DNA of 64,000 nt, taken from contig JBBEAM010000013.1 of the NCBI GenBank assembly GCA_040882845.1, positions 124,001-188,000 of the forward strand, given 5' to 3'. This document shows, piece by piece, positions 21,321-30,138 of this stretch. The first letter of the stretch is position 1. Each line of letters starts with the position of its first letter. A program made the translations under genes and the position numbers. This stretch comes from JBBEAM01 sp040882845 (GTDB taxonomy: Bacteria > Pseudomonadota > Alphaproteobacteria > Kiloniellales > DSM-21159). The notes under the pieces are model-generated. The model saw only the letters and a program-made list of their open reading frames with translations. It was not told where the DNA came from and ran no database searches.

Positions 21321-21755
21321 ATGACACGGCAACCCGCCAAGGCGCCCAGTCAGCGCCAGCTTCGCGTCGGCGAGGAAATCCGGCATGTTCTCGCGGAGCT
21401 GCTGCTGCGCGGCCAGCTCCGCGACCCCGACCTGCAGGGCGTGACCGTGACGGTCACCGAGGTGCGGATCAGCCCCGACCTGAAAAGCGCCACCGCCTTC
21501 GTCACGCCGCTCGGCGGCGGCGCCATGGAGACCACGGTGGCCGCGCTGACCCGCGCGGCGCCCTTCCTGCGCCGGGAGATGGGACGGGAGCTGCGCCTGC
21601 GCGTCCTGCCGGAGCTCAGTTTCCAGCCCGACCGCTCCTTCGAGGAGGCCAGCCGCATCGACTCCCTGCTGCAGCGCGAACGGGTGCAGCGCGACCTGAA
21701 GGCCGGAGAGCCTGCTGCCGAGTCCGCTGGGGACGACGATGAGCCGCAGACGTAA
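21321..21755 (+). CDS. rbfA: 30S ribosome-binding factor RbfA
   Basis: Cold-shock-associated assembly factor of the 30S subunit. The 144-aa protein shows the KH-fold core: RVGEEIRHVLAELLLRG, TVTEVRISPDLKSATAFV and LRREMGRELRLRVLPELSF. The last 17 bp overlap truB, so translation of the two is coupled. Confidence 0.95.
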   Translation: MTRQPAKAPSQRQLRVGEEIRHVLAELLLRGQLRDPDLQGVTVTVTEVRISPDLKSATAFVTPLGGGAMETTVAALTRAAPFLRREMGRELRLRVLPELSFQPDRSFEEASRIDSLLQRERVQRDLKAGEPAAESAGDDDEPQT

Positions 21756-22665
21756 GGGGCGGGAGCTCAACGGCTGGCTGGTGATCGACAAGCCGGCGGG
21801 GATGACCTCGACCGACGTGGTCAACCGGGTGCGCCGCCTGCTTGACGCGCGCAAGGTCGGCCACGGCGGCACCCTCGATCCCCTGGCGACCGGGCTGCTG
21901 CCGCTGGCCTTCGGCGAGGCGACCAAGACCGTGTCCTACGTCATGGACGGCGCCAAGACCTACCGCTTCACCCTGCGCTGGGGGGAACGGCGCGACACCG
22001 ACGACGCCGAAGGCGAGGTCGAGGCGACCAGCGACTCCCGCCCGGGCGAGGCCGAGATTCTTGCCTTGCTGCCGCGCTTCCTCGGGGAGATCGCGCAGGT
22101 GCCGCCGCGCTACTCGGCGATCAAGGTGGACGGTCAGCGCGCCTACGATCTGGCCCGCGACGGGGAGACGGTGGAGCTGACGGCGCGGCAGGTCCGCATC
22201 GATAGCTTCGAACTGCTCGAGCTCCCCGACGCCGATCATGCCGTGTTCGAGGCGCGCTGCGGCAAGGGCACCTACATCCGCTCCCTGGCGCGCGATCTCG
22301 GCGCGGCGCTCGGCTGCCACGCCCATGTCGTCGCGCTGCGCCGCCTGACCGTCGGTCCCTTCACCGAAGACGGCGCGATTTCGCTTGAATCTCTGGAGCG
22401 GCTGAGTGATTGTGCCGCCGCCGTGGAGAAATTACTCCCGGTCGAGACAGGGCTGGACGACATCCCGGCTGTTGTCTTGACGGACGCCGAGGCTCGGCGG
22501 CTCCGCAACGGACAGGCGATATCCATGCTTGTCCGCTCCAACGCGGAGCGAATCCACGGTCTCGAGAGCGGCGATACGATCTGCGCCATGGCTGAAGGAA
22601 AGCCGGTGGCCATCGTCCGCTTGGAGGCCGGAGAGCTGCGCCCCGTGCGTGTCCTCAATCTCTAG
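21739..22665 (+). CDS. truB: tRNA pseudouridine(55) synthase TruB
   Basis: Forms pseudouridine 55 in the T-loop of tRNAs. The 308-aa protein has GWLVIDKPAGMTSTDVV and the catalytic motif GHGGTLDPLATGLLPLAFG containing the nucleophilic Asp, plus RYSAIKVDGQRAYDLAR and KGTYIRSLARDLG. Its start lies inside rbfA. rpsO follows 17 bp later. Confidence 0.97.
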   Translation: MSRRRKGRELNGWLVIDKPAGMTSTDVVNRVRRLLDARKVGHGGTLDPLATGLLPLAFGEATKTVSYVMDGAKTYRFTLRWGERRDTDDAEGEVEATSDSRPGEAEILALLPRFLGEIAQVPPRYSAIKVDGQRAYDLARDGETVELTARQVRIDSFELLELPDADHAVFEARCGKGTYIRSLARDLGAALGCHAHVVALRRLTVGPFTEDGAISLESLERLSDCAAAVEKLLPVETGLDDIPAVVLTDAEARRLRNGQAISMLVRSNAERIHGLESGDTICAMAEGKPVAIVRLEAGELRPVRVLNL

Positions 22666-22682
22666 ATGGAAAGGTAAGTCCG

Positions 22683-22952
22683 ATGTCGATTACTGCGGAA
22701 CGCAAGCAGGAACTCATCAAGGAGTTCGGCGTCAAGACGGACGACACGGGTTCGCCGGAAGTTCAGGTCGCGATCCTCACGGAGCGGATCAAGAACCTCA
22801 CCGAACACCTGCAGTCCCACGCCAAGGATTTTCACTCCCGCCGCGGCCTTCTGGTCATGGTGGGCCAGCGCCGTCGTCTTCTCGACTACGTCAAGAAGAA
22901 GGACACCCCGCGCTACCAATCCCTGATTGAACGCTTGGGAATCCGCCGCTAG
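22683..22952 (+). CDS. rpsO: 30S ribosomal protein S15
   Basis: Primary 16S rRNA-binding protein of the small-subunit platform. The 89-aa sequence is canonical, including GSPEVQVAILTERI, HLQSHAKDFHSRRGL and RRRLLDYVKKKD. It closes the rimP-to-rpsO series; pnp follows after a 194-bp structured leader, as in many proteobacteria. Confidence 0.98.
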   Translation: MSITAERKQELIKEFGVKTDDTGSPEVQVAILTERIKNLTEHLQSHAKDFHSRRGLLVMVGQRRRLLDYVKKKDTPRYQSLIERLGIRR

Positions 22953-23009
22953 GGCGGGTTCCGACGCGGCGGAGCGAGACAGCACTGCCGAGATTTCGTT
23001 CATATGGCT

Positions 23010-23040
23010 GCGAAGGGGCGACCGGCCGGCGTCCCTTCGC
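23010..23040 (+). promoter_or_regulatory. long hairpin in the rpsO-pnp leader
   Basis: An 8-bp perfect stem (23010-23017 with 23033-23040) extends inward with further pairs around a GGCC loop. There is no T-run, so it is not a standard terminator. In enterobacteria the equivalent hairpin is cut by RNase III and mediates PNPase autoregulation; the same role here is inferred from position. Confidence 0.5.
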
Positions 23041-23146
23041 CGAATAACCGGGCCGACGCAAGCGCCGTCCGGGCAGTCCCTCTGCCTCTGCGCCGCTTTC
23101 GTGGGTCCGGTTAGCACTCCGGCCGAGACCGAAAGGATGGATAGAT

Positions 23147-25270
23147 ATGTTTAACGTACACAAAGAAGAAATCGACTGGGGCGGCCGCAAGCTGACCCTG
23201 GAAACCGGGCGCATCGCCCGCCAGGCCGACGGTGCGGTACTCGCGACCTACGGCGAGACGGTGGTGCTCTGTACCGCCGTGGGTGCCAAGTCGGCGCGGC
23301 CGGGCATGGACTTCTTCCCGCTGACCGTCAACTACCAGGAGAAGACCGCCGCCGCGGGCAAGATCCCGGGCGGCTTCTTCAAGCGCGAAGGGCGCCCGAG
23401 CGAGAAGGAGACCCTGACCTGCCGCCTGATCGACCGTCCGGTCCGGCCGCTCTTCGTCAAGGGTTTCCGGAACGAGACCCAGGTGGTCTGCACGGTGCTG
23501 AGCCACGATCTGGAGAACGATCCCGACATCGTCGCGATGATCGGCGCTTCGGCCGCCCTGACCCTCTCCGGGCTGCCCTTCCTTGGCCCGATCGCTGCGG
23601 CGCGGGTCGGCTATTTCGACGGTGAGTACAAGCTCAACCCGCTGCTCGAGACGATGCCCGACACGGCCCTCGACTTGATCGTCGCGGGTACCCAGGAAGG
23701 CGTGCTGATGGTCGAGTCCGAGGCGCAGGAGCTGAGCGAAGAGGTGATGCTCGGCGCCGTGACCTACGGACACGAGCAGATGCAGGCGGTCATCGACATG
23801 ATCGTGAAGCTGGCAGAGAAGGCCGCCAAGGAGCCGCGCGACGTCGCGCCGGAGCCCGAGGAGCTGGGCACGCTGTATCAGCGCTTCCAGGCCGACTACG
23901 GCCAGCAGCTGCGCGACGCCTATGGCCATGCCGACAAGATGGAGCGTCACGAGGCGATCGCCGCGGTCAAGGCCGCGGCTTTCGAGTCCCTCGATCCCGA
24001 GAACGAGGGCGAAGCCAAGGTTGCGGGCGACGTCCTCAAGAAGCTGGAGAGCGACATCGTGCGCGGCACCATCCTGGAGACGGGGCAGCGCATCGACGGC
24101 CGCGACACCAAGACCGTGCGGCCGATCCTTGCCGAGGTCGGCGTACTGCCGCGCAACCACGGCTCGGCGCTGTTCACCCGCGGCGAAACTCAGGCGCTGG
24201 TAACCGCCACCCTGGGCACCGGCTCCGACGAGCAGATCGTCGATTCCCTGGAGGGCAGCTTCCGCCAGCACTTCATGCTGCACTACAACTTCCCGCCCTA
24301 TTCGGTGGGCGAAGCCGGGCGCATGGGTACGCCGGGGCGCCGGGAGATCGGCCATGGCAAGCTTGCCTGGCGCGCCCTCCATCCCCTGATGCCGAGCAAG
24401 GACGACTTCCCCTACACCATTCGCATCATTTCGGAGATCACCGAGTCCAACGGCTCCTCCTCGATGGCGACGGTCTGCGGCTCCTCCCTGGCGATGATGG
24501 ACGCCGGCGTGCCGCTGAAGCGTCCGGTGGCGGGCATCGCCATGGGCCTGATCAAGGAAGGCGAGAAGTACGCCGTGCTGTCGGACATCCTCGGCGACGA
24601 GGACCATCTCGGCGACATGGACTTCAAGGTGGCCGGCACCGACACCGGCGTCACCTCGCTGCAGATGGACATCAAGATCACCTCGATCACCCGGGAGATC
24701 ATGGAGATCGCCCTGGATCAGGCGCGCGACGGCCGTCTGCACATCCTCGGCGAGATGGCCAAGGCGCTGACCAACGCCCGCGAGGAGGTGTCGAGCAACG
24801 CGCCGCGTATCACCACCATCCAGATCAACCGCGAGAAGATCCGCGACGTGATCGGCACGGGCGGGAAGGTGATCCGCGAGATCTGCGAGGTCACCGGCGC
24901 CAAGGTCGATATCGACGACGACGGAACGGTCAAGGTTTCCTCGGTCGACGTCGAGGCGATGCAGAAAGCGCTGGACTGGATCGAGTCGATCGTCGCCGAG
25001 CCCGAGGTCGGCAAGATCTATACCGGCAAGGTGGTCAAGACCATGGACTTCGGCGCCTTCGTCAACTTCCTGGGGCCGCGCGACGGCCTGGTCCATATCT
25101 CCCAGTTGGCCGCCGATCGGGTCGCCAAGACCGAGGACGTGGTCAAGGAAGGCGACGAGGTGAAGGTCAAGGTCATCGGCTTCGACGACCGCGGCAAGGT
25201 CAAGCTGTCGATGAAAATCGTCGACCAGGAAACCGGCGCCGATCTGGAAGAGGCCAAGGAAGCCTCCTAA
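23147..25270 (+). CDS. pnp: polyribonucleotide nucleotidyltransferase (PNPase)
   Basis: 3'-5' phosphorolytic exoribonuclease of the RNA degradosome. The 707-aa protein has two RNase PH domains (with FFKREGRPSEKETLTCRLIDR and, in the second, TRGETQALV and SSSMATVCGSSLAMMDAG), a KH domain (REKIRDVIGTGGKVIREI) and a C-terminal S1 domain (GKIYTGKVVKTMDFGAFVNF). Full length. It is followed by a strong intrinsic terminator. Confidence 0.98.
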   Translation: MFNVHKEEIDWGGRKLTLETGRIARQADGAVLATYGETVVLCTAVGAKSARPGMDFFPLTVNYQEKTAAAGKIPGGFFKREGRPSEKETLTCRLIDRPVRPLFVKGFRNETQVVCTVLSHDLENDPDIVAMIGASAALTLSGLPFLGPIAAARVGYFDGEYKLNPLLETMPDTALDLIVAGTQEGVLMVESEAQELSEEVMLGAVTYGHEQMQAVIDMIVKLAEKAAKEPRDVAPEPEELGTLYQRFQADYGQQLRDAYGHADKMERHEAIAAVKAAAFESLDPENEGEAKVAGDVLKKLESDIVRGTILETGQRIDGRDTKTVRPILAEVGVLPRNHGSALFTRGETQALVTATLGTGSDEQIVDSLEGSFRQHFMLHYNFPPYSVGEAGRMGTPGRREIGHGKLAWRALHPLMPSKDDFPYTIRIISEITESNGSSSMATVCGSSLAMMDAGVPLKRPVAGIAMGLIKEGEKYAVLSDILGDEDHLGDMDFKVAGTDTGVTSLQMDIKITSITREIMEIALDQARDGRLHILGEMAKALTNAREEVSSNAPRITTIQINREKIRDVIGTGGKVIREICEVTGAKVDIDDDGTVKVSSVDVEAMQKALDWIESIVAEPEVGKIYTGKVVKTMDFGAFVNFLGPRDGLVHISQLAADRVAKTEDVVKEGDEVKVKVIGFDDRGKVKLSMKIVDQETGADLEEAKEAS

Positions 25271-25294
25271 GCCGATCGGAGCTGGAGTAGATTG

Positions 25295-25329
25295 AGGGGG
25301 CGGGAGACGGTGTCTTCCGCCCCTTTTTC
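25295..25329 (+). terminator. intrinsic terminator of pnp
   Basis: A 14-bp stem with two G-T pairs (25295-25308 against 25312-25325) closes a 3-base loop and is embedded in a T-run ending at 25328. This is the clearest intrinsic terminator in the window. Confidence 0.85.
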
Positions 25330-25341
25330 ATGTGAGCGGCC

Positions 25342-26076
25342 ATGAGCAATCCCCTTCCCCGAGTGATCGGCCACCGCGGCGCCGCGAGTCACGCGCCGGA
25401 AAACACCCTGGCCGGCCTGCGCAAGGCCGCCGAGCTGGGCGCGCCCTGGGTCGAGTTCGACGTGCGCCTGACGGCGGACAAGGTGGCGATCCTGCATCAC
25501 GACGATTCCCTGAAGCGGACCGCCGGACGCAACCGCGCGGCGGCGGCGATGCGCTACGCGGAGATCGCCGAGCTCGAGGCCGGCGCCTGGTTCGGGGAGA
25601 GCTTCCGCGGCGAGGCCATCCCCAGCCTCACGGCGAGCATCGCCCTGCTCGGCGAGCTTGGGCTGGGCGCGAACATCGAGATCAAGCCGGCCGCGGGGCA
25701 GGAAGCCGAGACGGCGCGGATCGCGCTGGAGATCATGCGCGCCGAGTGGCCGCAGAGCCTGCCGCCGCCGCTGATCACCTCCTTCAAGCCGCAGAGCCTG
25801 CAGGCGGCGCAGGAGAGCGCGCCGGAAATCCCCCGCGGTCTGCTGCTCAAGGAGTTGAAGGAAGGCTGGCGGAAGCAGGCTGAGCGGCTCGACTGCGTCT
25901 CGATCCATCTGTCGCGGCAGAAAACCAGCAAGGCGGCGATCGATCTGGTTCACAAGGCGGGCTACGCGCTGGCGGTCTATACGGTGAACGACCCCAGGGA
26001 GGCCGCGCGGCTCTACGACTGGGGCGCCGACTGCATCATCACGGATTCGCCGGAACTGCTGCTGCCCCTGGCCTGA
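25342..26076 (+). CDS. glycerophosphodiester phosphodiesterase
   Basis: Hydrolyses glycerophosphodiesters to glycerol-3-phosphate and an alcohol. The 244-aa protein is a cytosolic UgpQ-like GDPD: VIGHRGAASHAPENTLAG supplies the catalytic His and Arg, EFDVRLTADKVAILHHD the metal acids and second His, and ANIEIKP the third acid. No signal peptide. It starts 14 bp after the pnp terminator, so it probably has a weak own promoter or depends on read-through. Confidence 0.92.
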   Translation: MSNPLPRVIGHRGAASHAPENTLAGLRKAAELGAPWVEFDVRLTADKVAILHHDDSLKRTAGRNRAAAAMRYAEIAELEAGAWFGESFRGEAIPSLTASIALLGELGLGANIEIKPAAGQEAETARIALEIMRAEWPQSLPPPLITSFKPQSLQAAQESAPEIPRGLLLKELKEGWRKQAERLDCVSIHLSRQKTSKAAIDLVHKAGYALAVYTVNDPREAARLYDWGADCIITDSPELLLPLA

Positions 26077-26097
26077 GGAGACGGGACGGGAAGCAGG

Positions 26098-26931
26098 TTA
26101 TTCCTTGGCCTTGTCGACCTCGACCGTGGTCAGGCGGCGCGGCGAGGGAACGCCGATCACGTTGTAGCCGCAGTCCACGTGATGCACCTCGCCGGTGACA
26201 CCCTGCGCGAGATCCGACAGCAGATAGAGCCCGGCGCCTCCGACCTCGTCCAGTTCGACCGGGCGATTGAGCGGCGCCTGGTCGCGCTGCCAGCCGTAGG
26301 TGAAGCGGGCATTGGCGATGGCCGAGCCGGCCAGGGTGCGCATCGGCCCGGCCGAGATCGCGTTGACCCGCACGCCCACCGGGCCCAGGTCGGCGGCGAG
26401 ATAGCGCACGCTGGCCTCCAGCGCCGCCTTGGCAACGCCCATCACGTTATAGTTCGGGGTCACCCGCTCGGCGCCAAGATAGCTGAGCGTCAGCAGCGAG
26501 CCACCCTCCTTCATCAGCGGCAGCGCCAGGCGCGCGATCGCGGTGAAGGAGTAGCAGGAGACGGTCAGGGTCTTGTTGAAGTTGCTGCGGCTGGTGTCGA
26601 GATAGCGGCCCTTGAGCTCGCTCTTGTCGGAATAGGCGATGGCATGGACGACGAAGTCGATCCCGCCCCAGGCTTTTTCGATCTCGTCAAAAACCGCGGC
26701 AAGCTGATCCTCGTCGTCGGCGTCGCAGTCCATCACCAGCTTGGCGCCGACCCCTTCGGCCAGCGGCTGGACGCGCTTGGCGAAGGGTGCGCCCTGATAG
26801 GTGAAGGCCAGCTCTGCGCCGGCGGCATGCAGCGCTTCGGCGATGCCCCAGGCAATCGAGTGATCGTTCGCCACACCCATGACCAAGCCGCGTTTGCCGG
26901 CCATGAGTTCGGACAGGCCCTGTGCCGCCAT
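26098..26931 (-). CDS. fabI: enoyl-[acyl-carrier-protein] reductase FabI
   Basis: NADH-dependent reductase for the last step of fatty-acid elongation (277 aa). The short-chain dehydrogenase fold begins GLVMGVANDHSIAWGIAEAL, where the spaced glycines bind NADH, and the catalytic Tyr and Lys lie in SYLGAERVTPNYNVMGVAKAA. Third gene of fabA-fabB-fabI, 16 bp after fabB. FabI is the classical triclosan target. Confidence 0.95.
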   Translation of the reverse strand: MAAQGLSELMAGKRGLVMGVANDHSIAWGIAEALHAAGAELAFTYQGAPFAKRVQPLAEGVGAKLVMDCDADDEDQLAAVFDEIEKAWGGIDFVVHAIAYSDKSELKGRYLDTSRSNFNKTLTVSCYSFTAIARLALPLMKEGGSLLTLSYLGAERVTPNYNVMGVAKAALEASVRYLAADLGPVGVRVNAISAGPMRTLAGSAIANARFTYGWQRDQAPLNRPVELDEVGGAGLYLLSDLAQGVTGEVHHVDCGYNVIGVPSPRRLTTVEVDKAKE

Positions 26932-26947
26932 GAAATCGAAACTCCGG

Positions 26948-28180
26948 TTAATTTTCGAGTCGCTTGAATGCGAGGCTCGCGTTGGTGCCGCCGAAGCCGA
27001 AGGAGTTCGACATCACGCAGTTGAGCTGAACCTCCTTTGCCGCCCCGGTGACCAGAGGAATGCCCTCGGACGCCGGATCGGGCTCCTCGACGTTTATGGA
27101 GGGGGACACGAAACCCTGCTTCATCATGATCAGGGAGTAGATGGCTTCGGTGACGCCGGCCGCGCCCTGGGCGTGGCCGGTCAGGGATTTCGTGGAGTTC
27201 ACCTTGGGCAGGGCATCCTGGCCGTCCTTGCCGAAGACCTCGCGGATCGCCTTCAGCTCGGCGGCGTCGCCGACCGGCGTCGAGGTGCCGTGGGTGTTGA
27301 TGTAGTCGACCTTGGTGTTGCCCAGGCCGGCCAGCGCCAGCTTCATGCAGCGCACCGCGCCCTCGCCGGAGGGGGCGACCATGTCGGCCCCGTCGGAGGT
27401 CGCGCCGTAGCCGGCCAGCTCGGCATAGATCTTGGCGCCGCGCGCCTTGGCGTGCTCCAGCTCCTCGAGCACCACGACGCCGCCGCCGCCGGCGATGACG
27501 AAGCCGTCGCGCCGGACGTCGAAGGGACGGGAGGCCTTTTCCGGAGTGTCGTTGAACTTCGATGACAGCGCGCCCATGGCGTCGAACAGCATCGACAGGG
27601 TCCAGTGCAGCTCCTCGCCGCCGCCGGCGAAAACCACGTCCTGCTTGCCCAATTGGATCATTTCGGCGCCGTTGCCGATGCAGTGGGCCGAGGTCGAGCA
27701 GGCCGAGGAAATCGAATAGCTGAGGCCCTTGATCTTGAAGGCCGTGGCCAGATTGGCCGAGTTGGTCGAGGACATGCAGCGCGGCACCATGTAGGGGCCG
27801 ATTCGCTTGACGCCGCGGTCGCGGGCAATGTCCGCGGCCTCGACCTGGTTCGAGGTCGAGGGGCCGCCCGAACCCATCACCAGGCCGGTGCGTTCGTTGC
27901 TGATGTCGCTGTCTTCGAGGCCGGCGTCGGCGATCGCCTGCTGCATGGCGATGTAGTTGAAGGCGGCGCCGTCGCCCATGAAGCGGCGCAGCTTGCGGTC
28001 GACATGCTCGTCGATGTCGATCTTCAGGCTGCCCTTCACCTGGCTGCGGAAGCCGTGCTCCGCGTAGTCCTCCGCGAACACGATACCGGAGCGTCCGGCG
28101 CGCAGCGACTCCGCGACCTCCTGCTGGTTGTTGCCAATGCTGGAGACGATCCCCAGTCCGGTGACCGCGACACGACGCAT
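26948..28180 (-). CDS. fabB: beta-ketoacyl-ACP synthase I (FabB)
   Basis: Condensing enzyme needed to elongate unsaturated fatty acids made by FabA (410 aa). The catalytic triad is visible: Cys in SSACSTSAHCIGN, His in NTHGTSTPVGD and His in the conserved C-terminal region preceding NSFGFGGTNAS. Pairing with fabA 29 bp upstream supports FabB over FabF. Confidence 0.95.
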   Translation of the reverse strand: MRRVAVTGLGIVSSIGNNQQEVAESLRAGRSGIVFAEDYAEHGFRSQVKGSLKIDIDEHVDRKLRRFMGDGAAFNYIAMQQAIADAGLEDSDISNERTGLVMGSGGPSTSNQVEAADIARDRGVKRIGPYMVPRCMSSTNSANLATAFKIKGLSYSISSACSTSAHCIGNGAEMIQLGKQDVVFAGGGEELHWTLSMLFDAMGALSSKFNDTPEKASRPFDVRRDGFVIAGGGGVVVLEELEHAKARGAKIYAELAGYGATSDGADMVAPSGEGAVRCMKLALAGLGNTKVDYINTHGTSTPVGDAAELKAIREVFGKDGQDALPKVNSTKSLTGHAQGAAGVTEAIYSLIMMKQGFVSPSINVEEPDPASEGIPLVTGAAKEVQLNCVMSNSFGFGGTNASLAFKRLEN

Positions 28181-28209
28181 GGTGATGTTCTCGCTTCCTG
28201 CTGGTAGCG

Positions 28210-28716
28210 CTAGGCGGTGAACAGACCCACCTTGAGGTCCTTGGCTTCGTATATCGTTTCGCCGTCGGCCTTGAGCGTGCCGTCGGCGATTCCCAGGGTC
28301 AGCTTACGCAAGATCACCCGCTTCAGATCGAGCTGGTAGGTGAGCTTCTTGACCGTGGGCAGGATCTGCCCGGTGAACTTGACTTCGCCGACGCCCAGCG
28401 CGCGGCCCTTGCCGGGCGCCCCGGTCCAGCCGAGGAAGAACCCGACCAGCTGCCAGAGGGCATCGAGGCCGAGGCAGCCGGGCATCACCGGATCGCCCTG
28501 GAAGTGGCACTTGAAGAACCAGAGGTCTTCCTTGACGTCCATCTCGGCGACGATCTGGCCCTTGCCGTGAGCGCCGCCTTCCCGGGTAATCTTGACGATG
28601 CGATCGATCATCAGCATCGGCGGCAGCGGCAACTGCGCGTTGCCCGGACCAAAGAGCTTGCCCTTGGCGCAGGTGATCAGATCCTCGTAACTGTAGGAGC
28701 TTTTCGCTTCGCTCAC
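28210..28716 (-). CDS. fabA: 3-hydroxydecanoyl-ACP dehydratase/isomerase (FabA)
   Basis: Hot-dog-fold enzyme that dehydrates hydroxydecanoyl-ACP and isomerises the double bond, committing carbon to unsaturated fatty acids. The 168-aa protein carries the active-site His in CHFQGDPVMPGCLGLDALWQ. The start is GTG 28716 with GGTGG upstream; a nearby ATG is out of frame and stops after four codons. Transcribed divergently from irr across 265 bp. Confidence 0.96.
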   Translation of the reverse strand: MSEAKSSYSYEDLITCAKGKLFGPGNAQLPLPPMLMIDRIVKITREGGAHGKGQIVAEMDVKEDLWFFKCHFQGDPVMPGCLGLDALWQLVGFFLGWTGAPGKGRALGVGEVKFTGQILPTVKKLTYQLDLKRVILRKLTLGIADGTLKADGETIYEAKDLKVGLFTA

Positions 28717-28981
28717 TGAACCACCATGGTTGAGTTAACAGCCGGCGCTTGAGACGTCGCTCTCGAATTGTTGCAGCGGCCTCTGCGTAAAATGGCAAGC
28801 ACAGCCTTGGCAGACAACCAAAAATCGCGCGAACGGTAACATAAGGATGTTGCAGGAATGCTGCTTTGCCGCCAACCGCGAGAGGCGGTGCCGCATTGCC
28901 CTTTTTACTCATTCCAGAAGACCGGCTAAGCCGCTGAAAAATACCCTTTTGTTTTGCTGTCTGAAACCTATATAAGGGGGC
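28717..28981. promoter_or_regulatory. fabA-irr divergent intergenic region and irr promoter
   Basis: 265 bp, AT-richer toward irr. TATATA at 28969-28974 is a good -10 element, and T-rich sequence near 28947-28952 is a poor -35. Initiation would then fall at about 28981, one base before the irr ATG, and the GGGGG just upstream is too close to act as a ribosome site. No Irr box was found in this interval. Confidence 0.5.
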
Positions 28982-29398
28982 ATGGAAAACAAGCGCCCCT
29001 TCAGCGAAGCTATCGAGCGCCTGAAAGAGGTCGGCCTGCGGCCGACGCGGCAGCGGCTCGCCTTGGCGCGCCTTCTGTTCGACGGCGGCGAGCGGCATGT
29101 AACCGCCGAACAGCTGCACAACGAAGCGTTGGGCGCCGAGTCCCGCGTTTCCCTGGCGACGGTGTACAACACCCTCAACCAGTTTACCCAGGCGGGCCTG
29201 CTGCGCGAGGTGGTGGTCGAGCCGGGCCGCTCCTACTTCGACACCAACACCGGCGAACACCATCATTTCTATCACGATGGCAGCGGCGAGCTGCGGGACA
29301 TCCCGCGCGAAGCCATCGAGCTGCACCGGCTGCCGGCCCCGCCCAGCGGCCAGGCCATCCGCCGGGTCGAGGTGATCATCCGCGTCGAGGACGAGTAA
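28982..29398 (+). CDS. irr: iron response regulator Irr (Fur family)
   Basis: Heme/iron-responsive regulator that controls heme synthesis, iron storage and iron-enzyme genes in alphaproteobacteria. The 138-aa protein has a winged helix (GLRPTRQRLALARLL; SLATVYNTLNQF) and the HHH motif at 93-95 (NTGEHHHFYHD), the heme and metal site of Irr. The N-terminal Cys-Pro heme motif of Bradyrhizobium Irr is absent, as in most other lineages. Location opposite fabA is typical. Confidence 0.95.
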   Translation: MENKRPFSEAIERLKEVGLRPTRQRLALARLLFDGGERHVTAEQLHNEALGAESRVSLATVYNTLNQFTQAGLLREVVVEPGRSYFDTNTGEHHHFYHDGSGELRDIPREAIELHRLPAPPSGQAIRRVEVIIRVEDE

Positions 29399-29448
29399 AC
29401 TCCGCGGGCGATATACTATCGTGCGTTTCGAGCGCACTAAAAAATTCA

Positions 29449-29463
29449 TTAGAACAATTCTAA
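29449..29463. promoter_or_regulatory. Irr box (iron control element)
   Basis: A perfect palindrome TTAGAA-CAA-TTCTAA matches the core of the Irr-binding element (TTTAGAA..TTCTAAA) known in alphaproteobacteria. It ends four bases before the -35 element of the rubrerythrin promoter and lies 51 bp after the irr stop codon. Placement just upstream of -35 is compatible with activation or with repression. Confidence 0.75.
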
Positions 29464-29467
29464 ACTA

Positions 29468-29496
29468 TTGACTCGCAGCCGCGAATGGTCGATACC
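29468..29496 (+). promoter_or_regulatory. rubrerythrin operon promoter
   Basis: TTGACT (29468-29473) and GATACC (29491-29496) are spaced by 17 bp. The -35 is near consensus, the -10 weaker. It would give a leader of about 75 nt before the rubrerythrin ATG. Confidence 0.55.
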
Positions 29497-29580
29497 TACA
29501 AGAGTGCAGTGAATTCCACGCTGCCCCCGACATTGGCTGCAGCGCAGCCGTGCATCAAAACCGAAAAAAGGGAGAGAGAG

Positions 29581-29997
29581 ATGTCGCTCAAAGGATCGAA
29601 GACCGAAGAAAACCTCAAGGAAGCCTTTGCCGGCGAGAGCCAGGCCAACCGCCGCTATCTGTATTTCGCGCAGAAGGCCGATGTCGAGGGCTTCAATGAC
29701 GTGGCCGCCGTGTTCCGCTCCACCGCGGAGGGCGAGACCGGTCATGCGCATGGCCATCTGCAGTTCCTCGAGGAAGTCGGCGACCCGGCGACCGGCGAGC
29801 CGATCGGCGACACCACGGCCAACCTGAAGTCCGCCGTTGCCGGCGAGACCCACGAGTACACCGACATGTACCCGGGCATGGCGCGTACCGCGCGCGAGGA
29901 AGGCCACGACGAGATCGCCGACTGGTTCGAGACTCTGGCCAAGGCCGAGAAGTCGCACGCCGGCCGTTTCCAGAAGGCCCTGGAGACCATGGAGTAA
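29581..29997 (+). CDS. rubrerythrin family di-iron protein without rubredoxin domain
   Basis: Ferritin-like four-helix protein of 138 aa, probably a peroxide reductase. ATG 29581 follows GGAGAG. Carboxylate ligands of a di-iron site are visible: Glu19 (AGESQANRRYLYFA), Glu50/Glu52 and His55 (STAEGETGHAHGH), Glu89/Glu92 (AGETHEYTDM) and Glu123/His126 (KAEKSHAGRF). The protein contains no cysteine, so the C-terminal rubredoxin domain of classical rubrerythrins is missing. It heads a cluster with a Fe-S oxidoreductase and DUF3501 behind an Irr box. Confidence 0.93.
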   Translation: MSLKGSKTEENLKEAFAGESQANRRYLYFAQKADVEGFNDVAAVFRSTAEGETGHAHGHLQFLEEVGDPATGEPIGDTTANLKSAVAGETHEYTDMYPGMARTAREEGHDEIADWFETLAKAEKSHAGRFQKALETME

Positions 29998-30138
29998 GCA
30001 GCAACCGCGGCGGGAGGGGCCTCGACAAGCGCCCTCCCGCTTCGTTGCCGCCTTGCCTCCAGCGCCGGCCCGCCGCGCGGGCCGCTGCGCCGTGCCTGTT
30101 CAATGACAACCGCGCCTCTAGAGCGCCGGGAGAGATCC

